Shown here in pieces: positions 10,225 to 19,217 of a stretch of 64,000 nucleotides of DNA. The notes below the pieces were generated by a model. That model searched no databases. It saw nothing but the letters and a program-made list of their open reading frames with translations, and was not told the DNA's origin. Both the position numbers and the translations under genes were made by a program. Every line of letters starts with the position of its first letter. The first letter of the stretch is position 1. The DNA comes from Arthrobacter sp. ERGS1:01. Lineage in GTDB: Bacteria; Actinomycetota; Actinomycetes; Actinomycetales; Micrococcaceae. Location of the stretch: positions 1,922,001-1,986,000 of the forward strand of contig NZ_CP012479.1 of assembly GCF_001281315.1 (NCBI RefSeq), read 5' to 3'.

Positions 10225-10302
10225 GTGGCGCGCACCCTTCGCTGGGTGTAGGACCCCCGCCCGCTTCGCGGGGTCCGACACCCAGCTTCGGGTGCGCGCC
10301 AC
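10225..10302. terminator. Long imperfect hairpin after asnB
   Basis: A 78-base near-perfect inverted repeat starts 13 bases after the asnB stop. Arms pair as 13 bp (10225-10237 with 10290-10302), 9 bp (10241-10249 with 10278-10286) and 7 bp (10251-10257 with 10270-10276), separated by TTC/TTC and A/G internal mismatches. No T-run follows, so it may act as an RNA-stabilising structure or a dispersed repeat rather than a simple terminator. The remaining bases up to 10340 hold only the GNAT ribosome-binding region (GGAAG). Confidence 0.7.
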
Positions 10303-10340
10303 TCACGATTAAGACCCCATTAACAGACGGAAGATATTTC

Positions 10341-11039
10341 ATGGTTACCCTTGCCGATTGCCAGCGCACGCAGCATGCGTGGTTCAAGGCGCTGGCCGAA
10401 TCGACGGGCGGGCGGTCCTTTGGCACGCACCAGATGGAGTGGGTCTGGCTGCCGAAGACCCGGGAGATGCTGTGCATGTTCCCGACCGAGATCACCGAGG
10501 CCGGGTTGCTGCCGGCGCTGGCGGAGGCGCAGCGCCGTGGGGCAGCCGTGGTGGGCGTGTGGATGAACGCCGCCGTGAAGGGAGCCATGTTGGCCCAGCA
10601 CCGTTTCGAGCCGGGCTGGCAGCCATGGTGGATGACGCTGCCGCTGGACCTGGAAGGCGTGGTGGCCGCAAGCGAGCAGGCGGACCCCAGGGTGGTCATC
10701 AACGACCCCGTGGGCGAGGTGTGCGTCCTGGAGCCGCGGCAGGCATGGCTGGCCACCGCCCGTGTGGACGGCGAGGTGGCGGGGCAGTGCTACGCGTACA
10801 TGCCGCAGGGAGAGCGCAAGAAGAACCTGGCCGGGATCTTCGACATGGAGGTTGCCCCCGAACACCGCCGCACGGGCCTGGGTACGGCCATGCTGCACAA
10901 ACTGTCCGAGGCGGCGTTCGACGCCGGCGCCGAGCACCTGCTGCTCAATGCGACCCCGCTGGGCCAACGGCTCTATAAGAATTTCGGTTTTGAGCTCATC
11001 GGCAAGGGCCAGACCTGGTGGTACCACCTGCCCCAGTAG
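10341..11039 (+). CDS. GNAT family N-acetyltransferase
   Basis: A 232-residue protein whose C-terminal half carries the GNAT acetyl-CoA-binding motif: beta strand, then FDMEVAPEHRRTGLGTAML (motif A, Q/RxxGxG/A form) and LLNATPLGQRLYKNFGF at the end. The N-terminal half lacks a recognised motif and may be a second, degenerate GNAT lobe. GGAAG lies nine bases upstream of the ATG. Substrate cannot be predicted. It lies between two highly structured non-coding segments, and is separated from asnB by a large hairpin, so it may be transcribed separately. Confidence 0.8.
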   Translation: MVTLADCQRTQHAWFKALAESTGGRSFGTHQMEWVWLPKTREMLCMFPTEITEAGLLPALAEAQRRGAAVVGVWMNAAVKGAMLAQHRFEPGWQPWWMTLPLDLEGVVAASEQADPRVVINDPVGEVCVLEPRQAWLATARVDGEVAGQCYAYMPQGERKKNLAGIFDMEVAPEHRRTGLGTAMLHKLSEAAFDAGAEHLLLNATPLGQRLYKNFGFELIGKGQTWWYHLPQ

Positions 11040-11052
11040 CCCGCACTCCCCC

Positions 11053-11135
11053 GACGCCGTATCACTTTTGGTCCGTTTCCGGCCGACGCGGTATCACTTT
11101 TGGCAGCCTTTTCAGCGACGCGGTATCACCTTTGG
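11053..11135 (+). repeat. Left arm: three 19-bp repeats, 32-bp period
   Basis: Copies at 11053-11071, 11085-11103 and 11117-11135 match GACGCSGTATCACYTTTGG, with two variable positions. The 13-base spacers differ in sequence but end in GGCC or AGC. The spacing is exactly 32 bases. Confidence 0.9.
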
Positions 11136-11384
11136 CGTGGCACGAACTGCACCTTGATCGCGCTGCGCAGGCGGATAGCCCCGTCCTCGGTCACGGGAGC
11201 GAAGGGGCTTCGGGGCGCGGCGGTGACGGCCGGAGCTGAGCCCATCGAAGAGGCACCCGAGGCCGGCCAAGGCGCCCAGGCTGGGTACGCCGTCGTGTGT
11301 GCCAGCGGCGTCACCAGAAAGGCGGGCAAGCCGGTTAATGGCCAAGTCCGGGTGGGAGACCTTGAACCGGGGAAGTGCAACCGG

Positions 11385-11440
11385 CCGCAACGCAAACAGT
11401 TGAGGGAGAAATGAATCTCCCTCAACTGTTTGCGTTGCGG
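11385..11440. repeat. Perfect 25-bp hairpin with 6-base loop
   Basis: Bases 11385-11409 are the exact reverse complement of 11416-11440, with loop AATGAA. The arms include the 12-mer AACAGTTGAGGG and its complement. A perfect 25-bp stem is much longer than a typical terminator. The right arm runs directly into the truncated repeat of the right array (11439-11452). No T-run follows on either strand. Confidence 0.9.
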
Positions 11441-11516
11441 TGATACGGCGTTGCCTATTTTCTCACCAAAGGTGATACGGCGTCGCCGAGAAGCACGCCA
11501 AAGGTGATACGGCGTT
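11439..11516 (-). repeat. Right arm: inverted copies of the 19-bp repeat, 32-bp period
   Basis: On the minus strand the same 19-mer occurs at 11516-11498 and 11484-11466, and its first 14 bases recur at 11452-11439. Spacers are again 13 bases. Orientation is opposite to the left array, giving the element inverted ends. It stops 11 bases from the pdxS stop codon. Confidence 0.9.
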
Positions 11517-11527
11517 GGCGGCGGTGG

Positions 11528-12430
11528 TTACCAGCCGCGCTCGGCCAGGCGGTGCGGCTCGGGGATGTCGGCGACGTTGATGCCCACCATGGCCTCGCCC
11601 AGGCCGCGGGAGACCTCGGCGATGACGGAGGGGTCATCGTAGAACGTGGTGGCCTTCACGACGGCGGCGGCACGCTGTGCCGGGTTGCCGGACTTGAAGA
11701 TGCCGGAGCCGACGAACACGCCGTCCGCGCCGAGCTGCATCATCATGGCTGCGTCGGCCGGGGTGGCGATGCCGCCGGCGGTGAACAGCACCACGGGAAG
11801 CTTGCCGGTCGAGGCAATTTCCTTGACCAGTTCGTACGGAGCGGCCAGTTCCTTGGCGGCCACGTACAGCTCGTCCTCGGGCAGGGCTGCCAGCTTGGCG
11901 ATTTCGGCGCGGATCTTGCGCATGTGGCCCGTGGCGTTGGAGACGTCGCCGGTGCCGGCTTCACCCTTGGAACGGATCATCGCGGCACCTTCGTTGATGC
12001 GGCGCAGCGCCTCACCGAGGTTCGTGGCGCCACAGACGAAGGGAACCTTGAAGTTCCACTTGTCGATGTGGTGCTCGTAATCGGCCGGGGTCAGGACCTC
12101 GGACTCGTCGACATAGTCGACGCCGAGGGATTCCAGGACCTGGGCCTCGACGAAGTGCCCGATGCGGGCCTTCGCCATGACCGGGATGGAGACAGCAGCG
12201 ATGATGGCGTCGATCATGTCCGGATCGCTGGCGCGGGACACGCCGCCCTGCGCACGGATGTCTGCCGGAACGCGCTCCAAGGCCATGACGGCAACGGCGC
12301 CGGCATCTTCGGCAATCTTGGCCTGCTCAACGTTGACAACGTCCATGATGACGCCGCCCTTGAGCATCTCGGCCATGCCGCGCTTGACACGGCTGCTGCC
12401 GGTTACCGATGTTACGTCGCTAGTAGACAC
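11528..12430 (-). CDS. pdxS: Pyridoxal 5'-phosphate synthase subunit PdxS
   Basis: PdxS is the TIM-barrel synthase that builds PLP from ribose 5-phosphate, glyceraldehyde 3-phosphate and PdxT-derived ammonia. The 300-residue protein has the family landmarks [43 protein letters not shown], and [18 protein letters not shown], and ends at the normal length. It faces the same way as pdxT but is separated from it by asnB, a GNAT gene and a repeat element. An AAGGAACG-like sequence is not at ideal spacing; the ATG at 12430 is the family start. Confidence 0.97.
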   Translation of the reverse strand: MSTSDVTSVTGSSRVKRGMAEMLKGGVIMDVVNVEQAKIAEDAGAVAVMALERVPADIRAQGGVSRASDPDMIDAIIAAVSIPVMAKARIGHFVEAQVLESLGVDYVDESEVLTPADYEHHIDKWNFKVPFVCGATNLGEALRRINEGAAMIRSKGEAGTGDVSNATGHMRKIRAEIAKLAALPEDELYVAAKELAAPYELVKEIASTGKLPVVLFTAGGIATPADAAMMMQLGADGVFVGSGIFKSGNPAQRAAAVVKATTFYDDPSVIAEVSRGLGEAMVGINVADIPEPHRLAERGW

Positions 12431-12536
12431 AAAAACCCCTCTGGGAAGGAACGAAAAATTTTCTTGCCCGCCAACGTGACACGCCGCACGGGTACGTTCA
12501 TTCTATTCCCCAAAATGGGGCAGCTTTGAACCAGTG

Positions 12537-13163
12537 TTACTTCTCGGCGGGAAGGGTGGTTCCCAGGGCCTGGCGGCGTACCGTGCCCACGCGCTGGAAG
12601 ATCGTCACGAGGCTTGCCGCGGCCAGCAGGACAAGCACGACGGCGAGCACGGCTTCGGGGATGCCCAGGCCCACCAGCCCGGTCGCCACGAGGACCACGA
12701 CGAGCCGGTCGGAGCGTTCGGCAATGCCGACGTTCGCGGTCATCCCCAGCCCCTCGGCGCGTGCCTTGGCGTAGGAGACGATGGAGCCGAGCACCAGGCA
12801 GGTCAGCGCCATGGCGGCAATGAAGTGGTTGTTTCCACCGGTGTAGAACCAGATCACGATGCCGGCAAAGACTGCGCCGTCGCCCACCCGGTCCAGGGTG
12901 GAGTCAAGGAAGGCACCCCATTTTCCGGAACGGCCCAACATGCGCGCCATGAGCCCGTCGATGATGTCGGAGAACACGAAGACGGTGATCACCACGGTGC
13001 CCCAGAACAGCTGGCCCAGGGGGTAGCCGATCAGCGCGCCGCCGGCAACGCCGAGCGTGCCCACGATCGTGACGGCGTCCGGGGACACCTTCAGGCGCAC
13101 CAGCAGCGCGGCCACGGGGGTGAAGATTGCCGCGAAGAGTGCGCGGGCATACTTGTTCAGCAT
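12537..13163 (-). CDS. pgsA: CDP-alcohol phosphatidyltransferase (probable phosphatidylinositol-phosphate synthase)
   Basis: Integral membrane enzyme that transfers a phosphatidyl group from CDP-diacylglycerol. The full signature D-x2-D-G-x2-A-R-x8-G-x3-D-x3-D is present (D66, D69, G70, A73, R74, G83, D87, D91), with several hydrophobic helices on both sides. In actinobacteria the copy beside thrS and a HIT gene is normally the phosphatidylinositol-phosphate synthase rather than the phosphatidylglycerol-phosphate enzyme, so inositol 1-phosphate is the likely acceptor. It lies 28 bases downstream of the HIT gene and is probably cotranscribed. Confidence 0.88.
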   Translation of the reverse strand: MLNKYARALFAAIFTPVAALLVRLKVSPDAVTIVGTLGVAGGALIGYPLGQLFWGTVVITVFVFSDIIDGLMARMLGRSGKWGAFLDSTLDRVGDGAVFAGIVIWFYTGGNNHFIAAMALTCLVLGSIVSYAKARAEGLGMTANVGIAERSDRLVVVLVATGLVGLGIPEAVLAVVLVLLAAASLVTIFQRVGTVRRQALGTTLPAEK

Positions 13164-13190
13164 TGGCTAACCTTATTCAATTCGACACTC

Positions 13191-13751
13191 CTACTCGACG
13201 CCGGCCCAGGCGGCGGCCACCTGGTCACGGGCGTCGCCGAGTGTTTGGGTGATGGCCTTGGTACCCGCGATGATGGGCAGGAAGTTCCCGTCCCCACCCC
13301 ACCGCGGCACGATGTGCTGGTGCAGGTGCGCGGCGATGCCCGCTCCCCCGGTCACGCCCTGGTTCATGCCCAGGTTGAAGCCCGACGGGTTGGACACCGC
13401 GCGCAGCACGCGCATGGCCTGCTGGGACAGGGCGGCAAACTCGGCCGTCTCCGCCAGCGTCAGGTCCGTGTAGTCGGGCACGTGCCGGTACGGGCACACC
13501 AGCAGGTGGCCGGGGTTGTACGGAAACAGGTTCAGCACCACATAGGCCAGTTCGCCGCGGTAAACTATCAGCGATTCTTCGTCACTGCGGGACGGTGCCA
13601 CGCAAAACGGGCAGTCGTCCTTGCCGGTGACCTGCTCCTGGCCACCTTTTACATAAGCGAGCCGGTGCGGCGTCCAGAGCCGTTGGAAGGCGTCGGGCAC
13701 CCCCGGAAGCTCAAAGTCATCCTGAATGGACGCCGCACCCTGCTCACTCAC
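13191..13751 (-). CDS. HIT domain protein, probable diadenosine tetraphosphate phosphorylase
   Basis: The 186-residue protein carries the histidine triad HLHQHIVPRW (H142, H144, H146) and the N-terminal FPYNPGHLLVCPYRH element of the family, with a CPFC pair near residue 47 that may bind zinc. The mycobacterial orthologue at the same thrS-HIT-pgsA locus (Rv2613c) is an Ap4A phosphorylase, so that activity is the best guess. Placed 36 bases from thrS on the same strand, which fits a tRNA-synthetase link, since those enzymes generate Ap4A. Confidence 0.88.
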   Translation of the reverse strand: MSEQGAASIQDDFELPGVPDAFQRLWTPHRLAYVKGGQEQVTGKDDCPFCVAPSRSDEESLIVYRGELAYVVLNLFPYNPGHLLVCPYRHVPDYTDLTLAETAEFAALSQQAMRVLRAVSNPSGFNLGMNQGVTGGAGIAAHLHQHIVPRWGGDGNFLPIIAGTKAITQTLGDARDQVAAAWAGVE

Positions 13752-13787
13752 GTATTGCTTCCTTTGTTTCGCGTCGCTGTCCGGGAC

Positions 13788-15797
13788 CTAGGCGGTCCGG
13801 TTGCGGACGGCCTCGACGATCCGGGACACGGCCTCTTCAACGGGCACGCCGTTGTCCTGGCTGCCGTCACGGAAGCGGAAGGAGACCGCGTTGGCGTCGG
13901 CGTCGTCCCCGCCGGCAATCAGCACGAACGGGATCTTGTCCTTGCTGGCGGTGCGGATCTTCTTCGGGAACCTGTCGCTGGAGATGTCCACCTCGGCACG
14001 GATGCCGGCCTTCTTCAGCTGGGCGACGACGTCGTACATGTAGTCGTTGAACGCCTCGGCGACGGGGATGGCCACCACCTGGACGGGTGAGAGCCAGGCC
14101 GGGAACGCGCCGGCGTAGTGCTCGGTCAGCACGCCCATGAAGCGTTCCACGGAGCCGAACAGGGCCCGGTGGATCATGACGGGGCGCTGGCGGGTGCCGT
14201 CGGCGGCCTGGTATTCGAGCTCAAAGCGCTCGGGCAGGTTGAAGTCCAGCTGGATCGTGGACATCTGCCAGGTGCGGCCCAGCGCATCCTTGGCCTGCAC
14301 GGAGATCTTGGGGCCGTAGAACGCGGCTCCACCCGGATCCGGCACCAGTTCCAGCCCGGAGGCCTGGGCAACTTCGGCCAGCGTGTTGGTGGCTTCCTCC
14401 CAGGCGTCGTCGTCGCCGACGAACTTCTCGGGGTCCTTCGTGGAGAGTTCCAGGTAGAAGTCGTCCAGGCCGTAGTCCTTCAGCAGCCCCAACACGAAGT
14501 TCAGCGTGGTGGTGAGCTCATCCTTCATCTGCTCCTTGGTGCAGTAGATGTGGGCGTCGTCCTGTGTCATGCCGCGCACGCGGGTCAGGCCGTGCACCAC
14601 GCCGGACTTCTCGTAGCGGTACACGGAGCCGAACTCGAACAGGCGCAGCGGCAGTTCGCGGTAGGAACGCCCGCGGGAGCGGAAGATCAGGTTGTGCATG
14701 GGGCAGTTCATCGGCTTGAGGTAGTAGTCCTGGCCGGGCTTGCGGACGGTGCCGTCCTCGTTCAGTTCGGCGTCCACGTGCATGGGCGGGAACATGCCGT
14801 CGCGGTACCAGTCCAGGTGGCCGGACACCTCGTACAGGTGGCCCTTGGTGATGTGCGGCGTGTAGACGAACTCGTAACCGGCGTCCACGTGGCGCTGGCG
14901 GGAGTAGTCCTCCATCTCCTTGCGGATGATGCCGCCCTTGGGGTGGAAGACGGGCAGGCCGGAGCCCAGCTCGTCGGGGAAGGAGAACAGGTCAAGTTCG
15001 ACGCCGAGCTTGCGGTGGTCGCGGCGCTCGGCCTCGGCGATGCGCTCCTGGTATGCCTTCAGGGCGTCCTTGGTGGGCCAGGCCGTGCCGTAGATGCGCT
15101 GCAACTGCTGGTTGGCCTGGTTGCCCAGCCAGTACGCGGCGGAGCTGCGAGTCAGGGCGAAGGCGTTGGAGATCAGCTTCGTGTTTTGCAGGTGCGGGCC
15201 GCGGCACAGATCGCACCACAAGACGTCGCCGCTCTTGCGGTCGATGTTGTCGTAGATGGTGATGTCGCCGGCGCCAACTTCGACGTTCACGCCCTCACCG
15301 GCGGCGTCGGCGTCGGAGGCCTTGCCCAGCAGTTCAAGCTTGTAGGGTTCGTTGGCCATGGCCTCGCGGGCCTCGTCCTCGGTGACCACGCGGCGGGCGA
15401 ATTTTTGGTTCTGGTTGACGATCTTGAGCATCATCTTTTCAAGGGTCTTCAGATCCTCGGGCGTGAAGGGCTCGGCGACGTCGAAGTCGAAGTAGAAACC
15501 GTCGGTGATGTACGGTCCGATGCCGAGCTTGGCGTCGGGGCGCAGCTGCTGCACGGCCTGGGCCATGACGTGGGCGGTGGAGTGGCGGAGCACGTTCAGC
15601 CCGTCCGGGGAGTCAATCGTGACGCCCTCGACGACGGCGCCCTCGGCCAACGGCTGGTCCAGGTCCTTCAAAACCCCGTCAACACGGGCAACAACGACCT
15701 CGCGGCGTTCGAAGAACAGCTCCGCTCCGGTGGTGCCGGTGGCCACCGTCGTCGCTACGCCGTCGACTTGAATGGTGATCTGTGTATCCACTGGCAC
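13788..15797 (-). CDS. thrS: Threonyl-tRNA synthetase
   Basis: Class II aminoacyl-tRNA synthetase of 669 residues. It has an N-terminal TGS domain (about 1-65), the editing domain with [10 protein letters not shown] (from residue 72) and CDLCRGPHL (195-203), motif 1 around residue 300, the zinc cysteine in KPMNCPMHN (C365), motif 2 [10 protein letters not shown], and the C-terminal anticodon domain ([15 protein letters not shown] onwards). GTG at 15797 has AAGGAG seven bases upstream. It heads the thrS-HIT-pgsA run. Confidence 0.97.
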   Translation of the reverse strand: MPVDTQITIQVDGVATTVATGTTGAELFFERREVVVARVDGVLKDLDQPLAEGAVVEGVTIDSPDGLNVLRHSTAHVMAQAVQQLRPDAKLGIGPYITDGFYFDFDVAEPFTPEDLKTLEKMMLKIVNQNQKFARRVVTEDEAREAMANEPYKLELLGKASDADAAGEGVNVEVGAGDITIYDNIDRKSGDVLWCDLCRGPHLQNTKLISNAFALTRSSAAYWLGNQANQQLQRIYGTAWPTKDALKAYQERIAEAERRDHRKLGVELDLFSFPDELGSGLPVFHPKGGIIRKEMEDYSRQRHVDAGYEFVYTPHITKGHLYEVSGHLDWYRDGMFPPMHVDAELNEDGTVRKPGQDYYLKPMNCPMHNLIFRSRGRSYRELPLRLFEFGSVYRYEKSGVVHGLTRVRGMTQDDAHIYCTKEQMKDELTTTLNFVLGLLKDYGLDDFYLELSTKDPEKFVGDDDAWEEATNTLAEVAQASGLELVPDPGGAAFYGPKISVQAKDALGRTWQMSTIQLDFNLPERFELEYQAADGTRQRPVMIHRALFGSVERFMGVLTEHYAGAFPAWLSPVQVVAIPVAEAFNDYMYDVVAQLKKAGIRAEVDISSDRFPKKIRTASKDKIPFVLIAGGDDADANAVSFRFRDGSQDNGVPVEEAVSRIVEAVRNRTA

Positions 15798-16200
15798 GGT
15801 TAACTCCTTGATTTGTCATGTACGGCTCCATGTTTAAGCAACATACGGGGGTTGCTGTGAGCCATATTGATCGTATCGGTTCGGCCGGGAAGCGACCAAC
15901 CCGCCCGCGCCCTGGCAGGGAGCAGCGCACCGTCAGCGGCGCAAGGACTGCCACCACGAGTTCTCCGGCAGTTCACCGTAACGCAACCCGGCTAGTACAT
16001 ACATTCGAGTCGAATTAAGTGTACGCTCGCTTCACGCGGCACGAAGCCGCCAATTGGGAAGAATTTCGCAAGGTCCGGGCATGAGAACGGGACCCAATGC
16101 GTTATTTAGATAGATGTCAGCGCTGGAGACGCCTACCATGGCCTTATGGTCGGAAGGCGCACCCCGCAGCAGGCCCACAAACGATTCTAAGGAGCGTTCC
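15798..16200. other. Divergent intergenic region between thrS and a GNAT gene
   Basis: About 400 bases hold the thrS ribosome-binding site (AAGGAG complement at 15804-15809), a small palindrome ATTCGAGTCGAAT at 16003-16015, and the promoter side of the downstream GNAT gene with AAGGAG at 16189-16194. I looked for a T-box leader for thrS and saw no convincing specifier or antiterminator structure. Short open frames here look non-coding. Confidence 0.5.
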
Positions 16201-16707
16201 ATGACGGACATGGTCACCCTCATCGCTAAAACCACACCCCTTGAGCGGGAGCTTAAGACTACGTCCCGAACCGTCAAAGAATCCGACCTGCCGCGCCTCG
16301 GCGAACTGTACTTCACGGCCTACGACCCCGGACTGGCCGGCGACTCGCTGCAGGCCGCCATGGAGGACATGCAGGCGTCCCTGACGGGAAAATACGGGCA
16401 GTTCCTGCCCAACGCCTCCCATGTGGCCTTGGATGACGACGGCAAGATCGTCGCCGCGGTCCTCGTCGTTGAGCGCGCGATCGGTGACGACACTCCCGAG
16501 GCGCCCTTCATCATCGAATTGTTCACCGATCGTGACCACCGCCGCCGCGGCCTGGCCGAGGACCTGGTGCTGGCCACCATGGACACCTTGTTCAACGACG
16601 GCCAACGGGATGTGGCCCTGCGGGTGGAGGCTTCCAACTCCGCCGCACTCGCCCTGTACCTGTCCCTCGACTTCCGGCGCTGGTCACCGGAAGAAAACGA
16701 CGACTGA
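16201..16707 (+). CDS. GNAT family N-acetyltransferase
   Basis: A 168-residue acetyltransferase with motif A region FIIELFTDRDHRRRGLAEDLV and a terminal ALRVEASNSAALALYLSLDF element typical of GNAT proteins. The ATG at 16201 was chosen because AAGGAG lies seven bases upstream; an in-frame ATG at 16114 would add 29 residues without a ribosome-binding site. The substrate is unknown. It is followed 54 bases later by a frameshifted VOC gene that probably belonged to the same transcript. Confidence 0.82.
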   Translation: MTDMVTLIAKTTPLERELKTTSRTVKESDLPRLGELYFTAYDPGLAGDSLQAAMEDMQASLTGKYGQFLPNASHVALDDDGKIVAAVLVVERAIGDDTPEAPFIIELFTDRDHRRRGLAEDLVLATMDTLFNDGQRDVALRVEASNSAALALYLSLDFRRWSPEENDD

Positions 16708-16760
16708 ACCCCTTCGAACTGAACCCCTTCGGTTAGGACACGCACAGTGGAGAAAAAACA

Positions 16761-17197
16761 GTGGATCAAAAGCTGACGTTCATTTCGCTCGGGTCAGCGA
16801 CGTTGCGCGGTCCCGTGAGTTCTATGTGGACGGGCTGGGCTGGACCCCGCACCAGGAAGTGCCCGGGCAGGTCATTTTCCTCCAGGTCAACCACGGCCTG
16901 ATCCTTTCGCTGTGGAACCGCGCCGGCATGGCCGCCGAGCTGGGCACGGACCCCGGCACACTGGACCCCGGCCATGGCATCGCGCCCATCACGCTGAGCC
17001 AAAACGTGGCCAGCCCCGCGGAGGTCGATGCCGTGCTTGCGCAGGCACGCCTCGCGGGCGCCGCCGTCGCCAATCCCCCGCGCCGGCAGGAATGGGGCGG
17101 GTACAGCGGCTACTTTGCCGATCCCGACGGCTTCCGCTGGGAGATCGCCTTCAACCCCACCTGGCAGGTCAACGACGACGGCCACGTCACCGTCTGA
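16761..17197 (+). pseudogene. VOC (glyoxalase/bleomycin-resistance) family gene with a -1 frameshift
   Basis: From GTG at 16761, with GGAG eight bases upstream, the first frame reads MDQKLTFISLG. It then leaves the family pattern at a GGG run (16791-16793). Shifting by one base restores VSDVARSREFYVDGLGW, the canonical VOC N-terminus, and the frame continues to a TGA at 17195 with YFADPDGFRWEIAFNP near the end, the usual C-terminal metal-ligand motif. The total of 437 bases is one short of a 145-residue gene. Either a base was lost in the genome or the read is wrong at the G run; without the lesion it would be an ordinary VOC protein. Confidence 0.82.
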
Positions 17198-17362
17198 GGG
17201 CTCCGCCGCGCCACCTTGACACCGGCTGGGAATCGGCTGGGACTTTCCGCAATTACGCGTCCTTCGGGGCAATTCTCCCAGCGCCGCGTGTGAGTATGGG
17301 AGCTGCCGGCACTGGGCCGGGGCGAACAAAGCGGCTTGGGGCGCGCGGCGAGGAGCAAAGCC

Positions 17363-18658
17363 ATGAGCCTGTACGAGCAACTGTTGACACGCGACAGCCA
17401 CAGGAAGCGACGCAAGCGGATTTTCCTGAGCGTGGTGGCCGCCGTGGCGATCGTGGTCCTGGCCGTTGCCAGCTATGTGGTGTTCATCGCCGTCCGTGCC
17501 AACAACGACGTGATGCGCTCCAACGCCCTTGAGGGCCTGACGGGTGTGCCCAAGCTGGGCAAGGACACCAACATTCTGGTCATGGGGCTCGATTCCCGGG
17601 TCGACGAGAACGGCAAACCCCTTTCCGCGGCACTCTACAGTGCCCTCGACGCCGGGGATCAAAGCATCGGCGGCTACAACGCCAACGTGCTCATGCTCAT
17701 CCACATCCCCGCGGACGGCGCGAAGGCGACAGCGATTTCGATCCCCCGCGACGACTACGTCCAGGTTGAGGGGATCCCCGGACAGTCCATCTCGGCCAAG
17801 ATCAAGGAAGCCTACGGGTACGGGCTCGCTGCCGAGCAAACCGCATTGCTCAAGGCGGGCAAGCCCAACGACAACGCGAGCTATCAGCAGGCCCGCGAGG
17901 CCGGACGCCACGCCGAGCTGGCCACGGTCTCCGCATTTTTGGGCAGCGTCCACATAGACCACTTCGTGGAGGTCACGATGGCCGGCTTCTACCAGGTGGC
18001 CGAGGCCGTGGCACCCATCACCGTGTGCCTGAACCGTGCCACCCAGGACACGTACTCCGGCGCCGACTTCAAAAAGGGCGTCCAACAAATCGACGCCAAG
18101 CAGGCCATGGCGTTTGTCCGCCAGCGCAGGGACACCACCGACCCCAGCTACAGCTTCTCCGACCTTGACCGGGAACGGCGCCAGCAGGCCTTCATCGTCT
18201 CGGTGATCCACCAGCTCAAGCAGGCGGGCACCTTCACCGACATTCCGAAGATGGAAGGCGTGCTCAACGCCGTCAGCCACAACATCGTGGTCGACTCCGG
18301 GCTGAACCTGATCGACCTCGCCCAACAGGCCGGCTCCATCACGGGCGGCAACATCTCCTTCAGCACCCTGCCCATCACGGGCTTTGGCACCTCGCCCTCG
18401 GGCGAGTCCATCAACACCGTGGACGTCGCAAACGTCCAGGCCACCGTCAAGGAACTCCTGGCCCCTCCCAAGGCGGCCGGCACCGCGCCGGTCACGAAGG
18501 CGCCAGCCGCGGATTCGCCGTCGGTGCCGGCGCCGGCACAGGCACCGGCAAGCAAGGCCCCGACCTCCTCGACCGCCAAGCCGGCCGCCAAGGCCCCCAC
18601 CGTGTACTCCGACTGGACGGGGGCGCTGCAGGGCGGCTCCATCGCCTGCGTGAAATAG
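17363..18658 (+). CDS. LytR-CpsA-Psr (LCP) family envelope protein
   Basis: LCP proteins attach teichoic acids, arabinogalactan-like glycans or capsules to peptidoglycan using polyprenyl-linked substrates. This 431-residue protein has a basic N-terminus, one membrane anchor (about 18-40), then an extracellular LCP domain with DTNILVMGLDSR, KATAISIPRDDYV and AMAFVRQRRDT, which carry the conserved Asp and Arg residues. After residue about 370 comes a low-complexity Ala/Pro/Thr/Lys linker and a short tail with a cysteine. The ATG at 17363 has AGGAG eight bases upstream; an upstream TTG at 17336 was rejected. Confidence 0.92.
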   Translation: MSLYEQLLTRDSHRKRRKRIFLSVVAAVAIVVLAVASYVVFIAVRANNDVMRSNALEGLTGVPKLGKDTNILVMGLDSRVDENGKPLSAALYSALDAGDQSIGGYNANVLMLIHIPADGAKATAISIPRDDYVQVEGIPGQSISAKIKEAYGYGLAAEQTALLKAGKPNDNASYQQAREAGRHAELATVSAFLGSVHIDHFVEVTMAGFYQVAEAVAPITVCLNRATQDTYSGADFKKGVQQIDAKQAMAFVRQRRDTTDPSYSFSDLDRERRQQAFIVSVIHQLKQAGTFTDIPKMEGVLNAVSHNIVVDSGLNLIDLAQQAGSITGGNISFSTLPITGFGTSPSGESINTVDVANVQATVKELLAPPKAAGTAPVTKAPAADSPSVPAPAQAPASKAPTSSTAKPAAKAPTVYSDWTGALQGGSIACVK

Positions 18659-18670
18659 GGAACCCGACTC

Positions 18671-19201
18671 ATGATGCACATTGCCCTGGCAATACTTTTG
18701 GCCGCTGTCGTCCTCGCCGGACTGGCAAGGATCTTTACGGCGCGCACCGGGCCGGCAAGGGTCGACGGCGTGGCCGTCACCGTGGCCGCGCTGGCTCCCG
18801 CGGCGGCACTTTGGCAATGGATCGGCGGCGTTGCCCCGGCCGCGGCCCTGGGCTGCGTGGGCCTCTGGTTCCTGTGGCGGGTTGCGGCGCCGGCGGGCAA
18901 GGCCACGCCGGTGCCGGGCGGCGGGCGGGGAACGGCGGCCTACCGGCTGCTCTTTTCCGCGGCGGCGCTGTGGATCACCCTGGCCCTGCAGAGCGTCCAC
19001 GAGCACGGCACGGGCGAGCTGCTGGGAAACATCCTTTTGCACACCATGGCCGGGGTGACCCTGATCTTTGCCGCTGCGGCCTGGCTTCTGGGCACCTTCG
19101 CCATGCCCGAGGGTTCGGGCGAGAAGATCCGGCCCATTCTGGGCACCCAGGAGGCCGTGGCCGCGATCGCCGTGGCCTTGTGTTTCTTCACCCTCGTCTA
19201 G
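18671..19201 (+). CDS. Hypothetical polytopic membrane protein
   Basis: A 176-residue protein with about five hydrophobic segments (residues 1-20, 35-70, 90-105, 120-140 and 160-176) and no motif that I recognise. It begins 12 bases after the LCP gene on the same strand and is probably cotranscribed, suggesting an envelope role. The C-terminus ends within a hydrophobic segment. No function is proposed. Confidence 0.72.
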   Translation: MMHIALAILLAAVVLAGLARIFTARTGPARVDGVAVTVAALAPAAALWQWIGGVAPAAALGCVGLWFLWRVAAPAGKATPVPGGGRGTAAYRLLFSAAALWITLALQSVHEHGTGELLGNILLHTMAGVTLIFAAAAWLLGTFAMPEGSGEKIRPILGTQEAVAAIAVALCFFTLV

Positions 19202-19217
19202 GCCGGCCACCCACCGC

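Larger units (their letters stand above)
11053..11516. mobile_element. Probable remnant or MITE of an IS21-type element
   Basis: About 460 bases between the GNAT gene and pdxS carry three 19-bp repeats at the left end and three inverted copies at the right end (the innermost right copy is truncated to 14 bp). Both arms keep an exact 32-bp period, 19 bp of repeat plus 13 bp of spacer. Multiple short repeats inside both ends are a known trait of IS21-family transposons, where they are thought to be transposase-binding sites. No istA or istB gene is present. The roughly 250-bp interior shows no recognisable protein in any frame, and no target duplication was seen, so family assignment is an inference. 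Confidence 0.5.

Noticed and set aside
11100..11414. Small ORFs inside the repeat element on both strands
   Set aside because: No recognisable family, and they start or end within the repeat arrays or hairpin.
11053..11516. CRISPR array
   Set aside because: Repeats are 19 bp with 13-bp spacers, occur in two orientations and have no cas genes; spacers are far too short.
15798..15960. T-box leader for thrS
   Set aside because: No convincing specifier loop or T-box core was found by eye.
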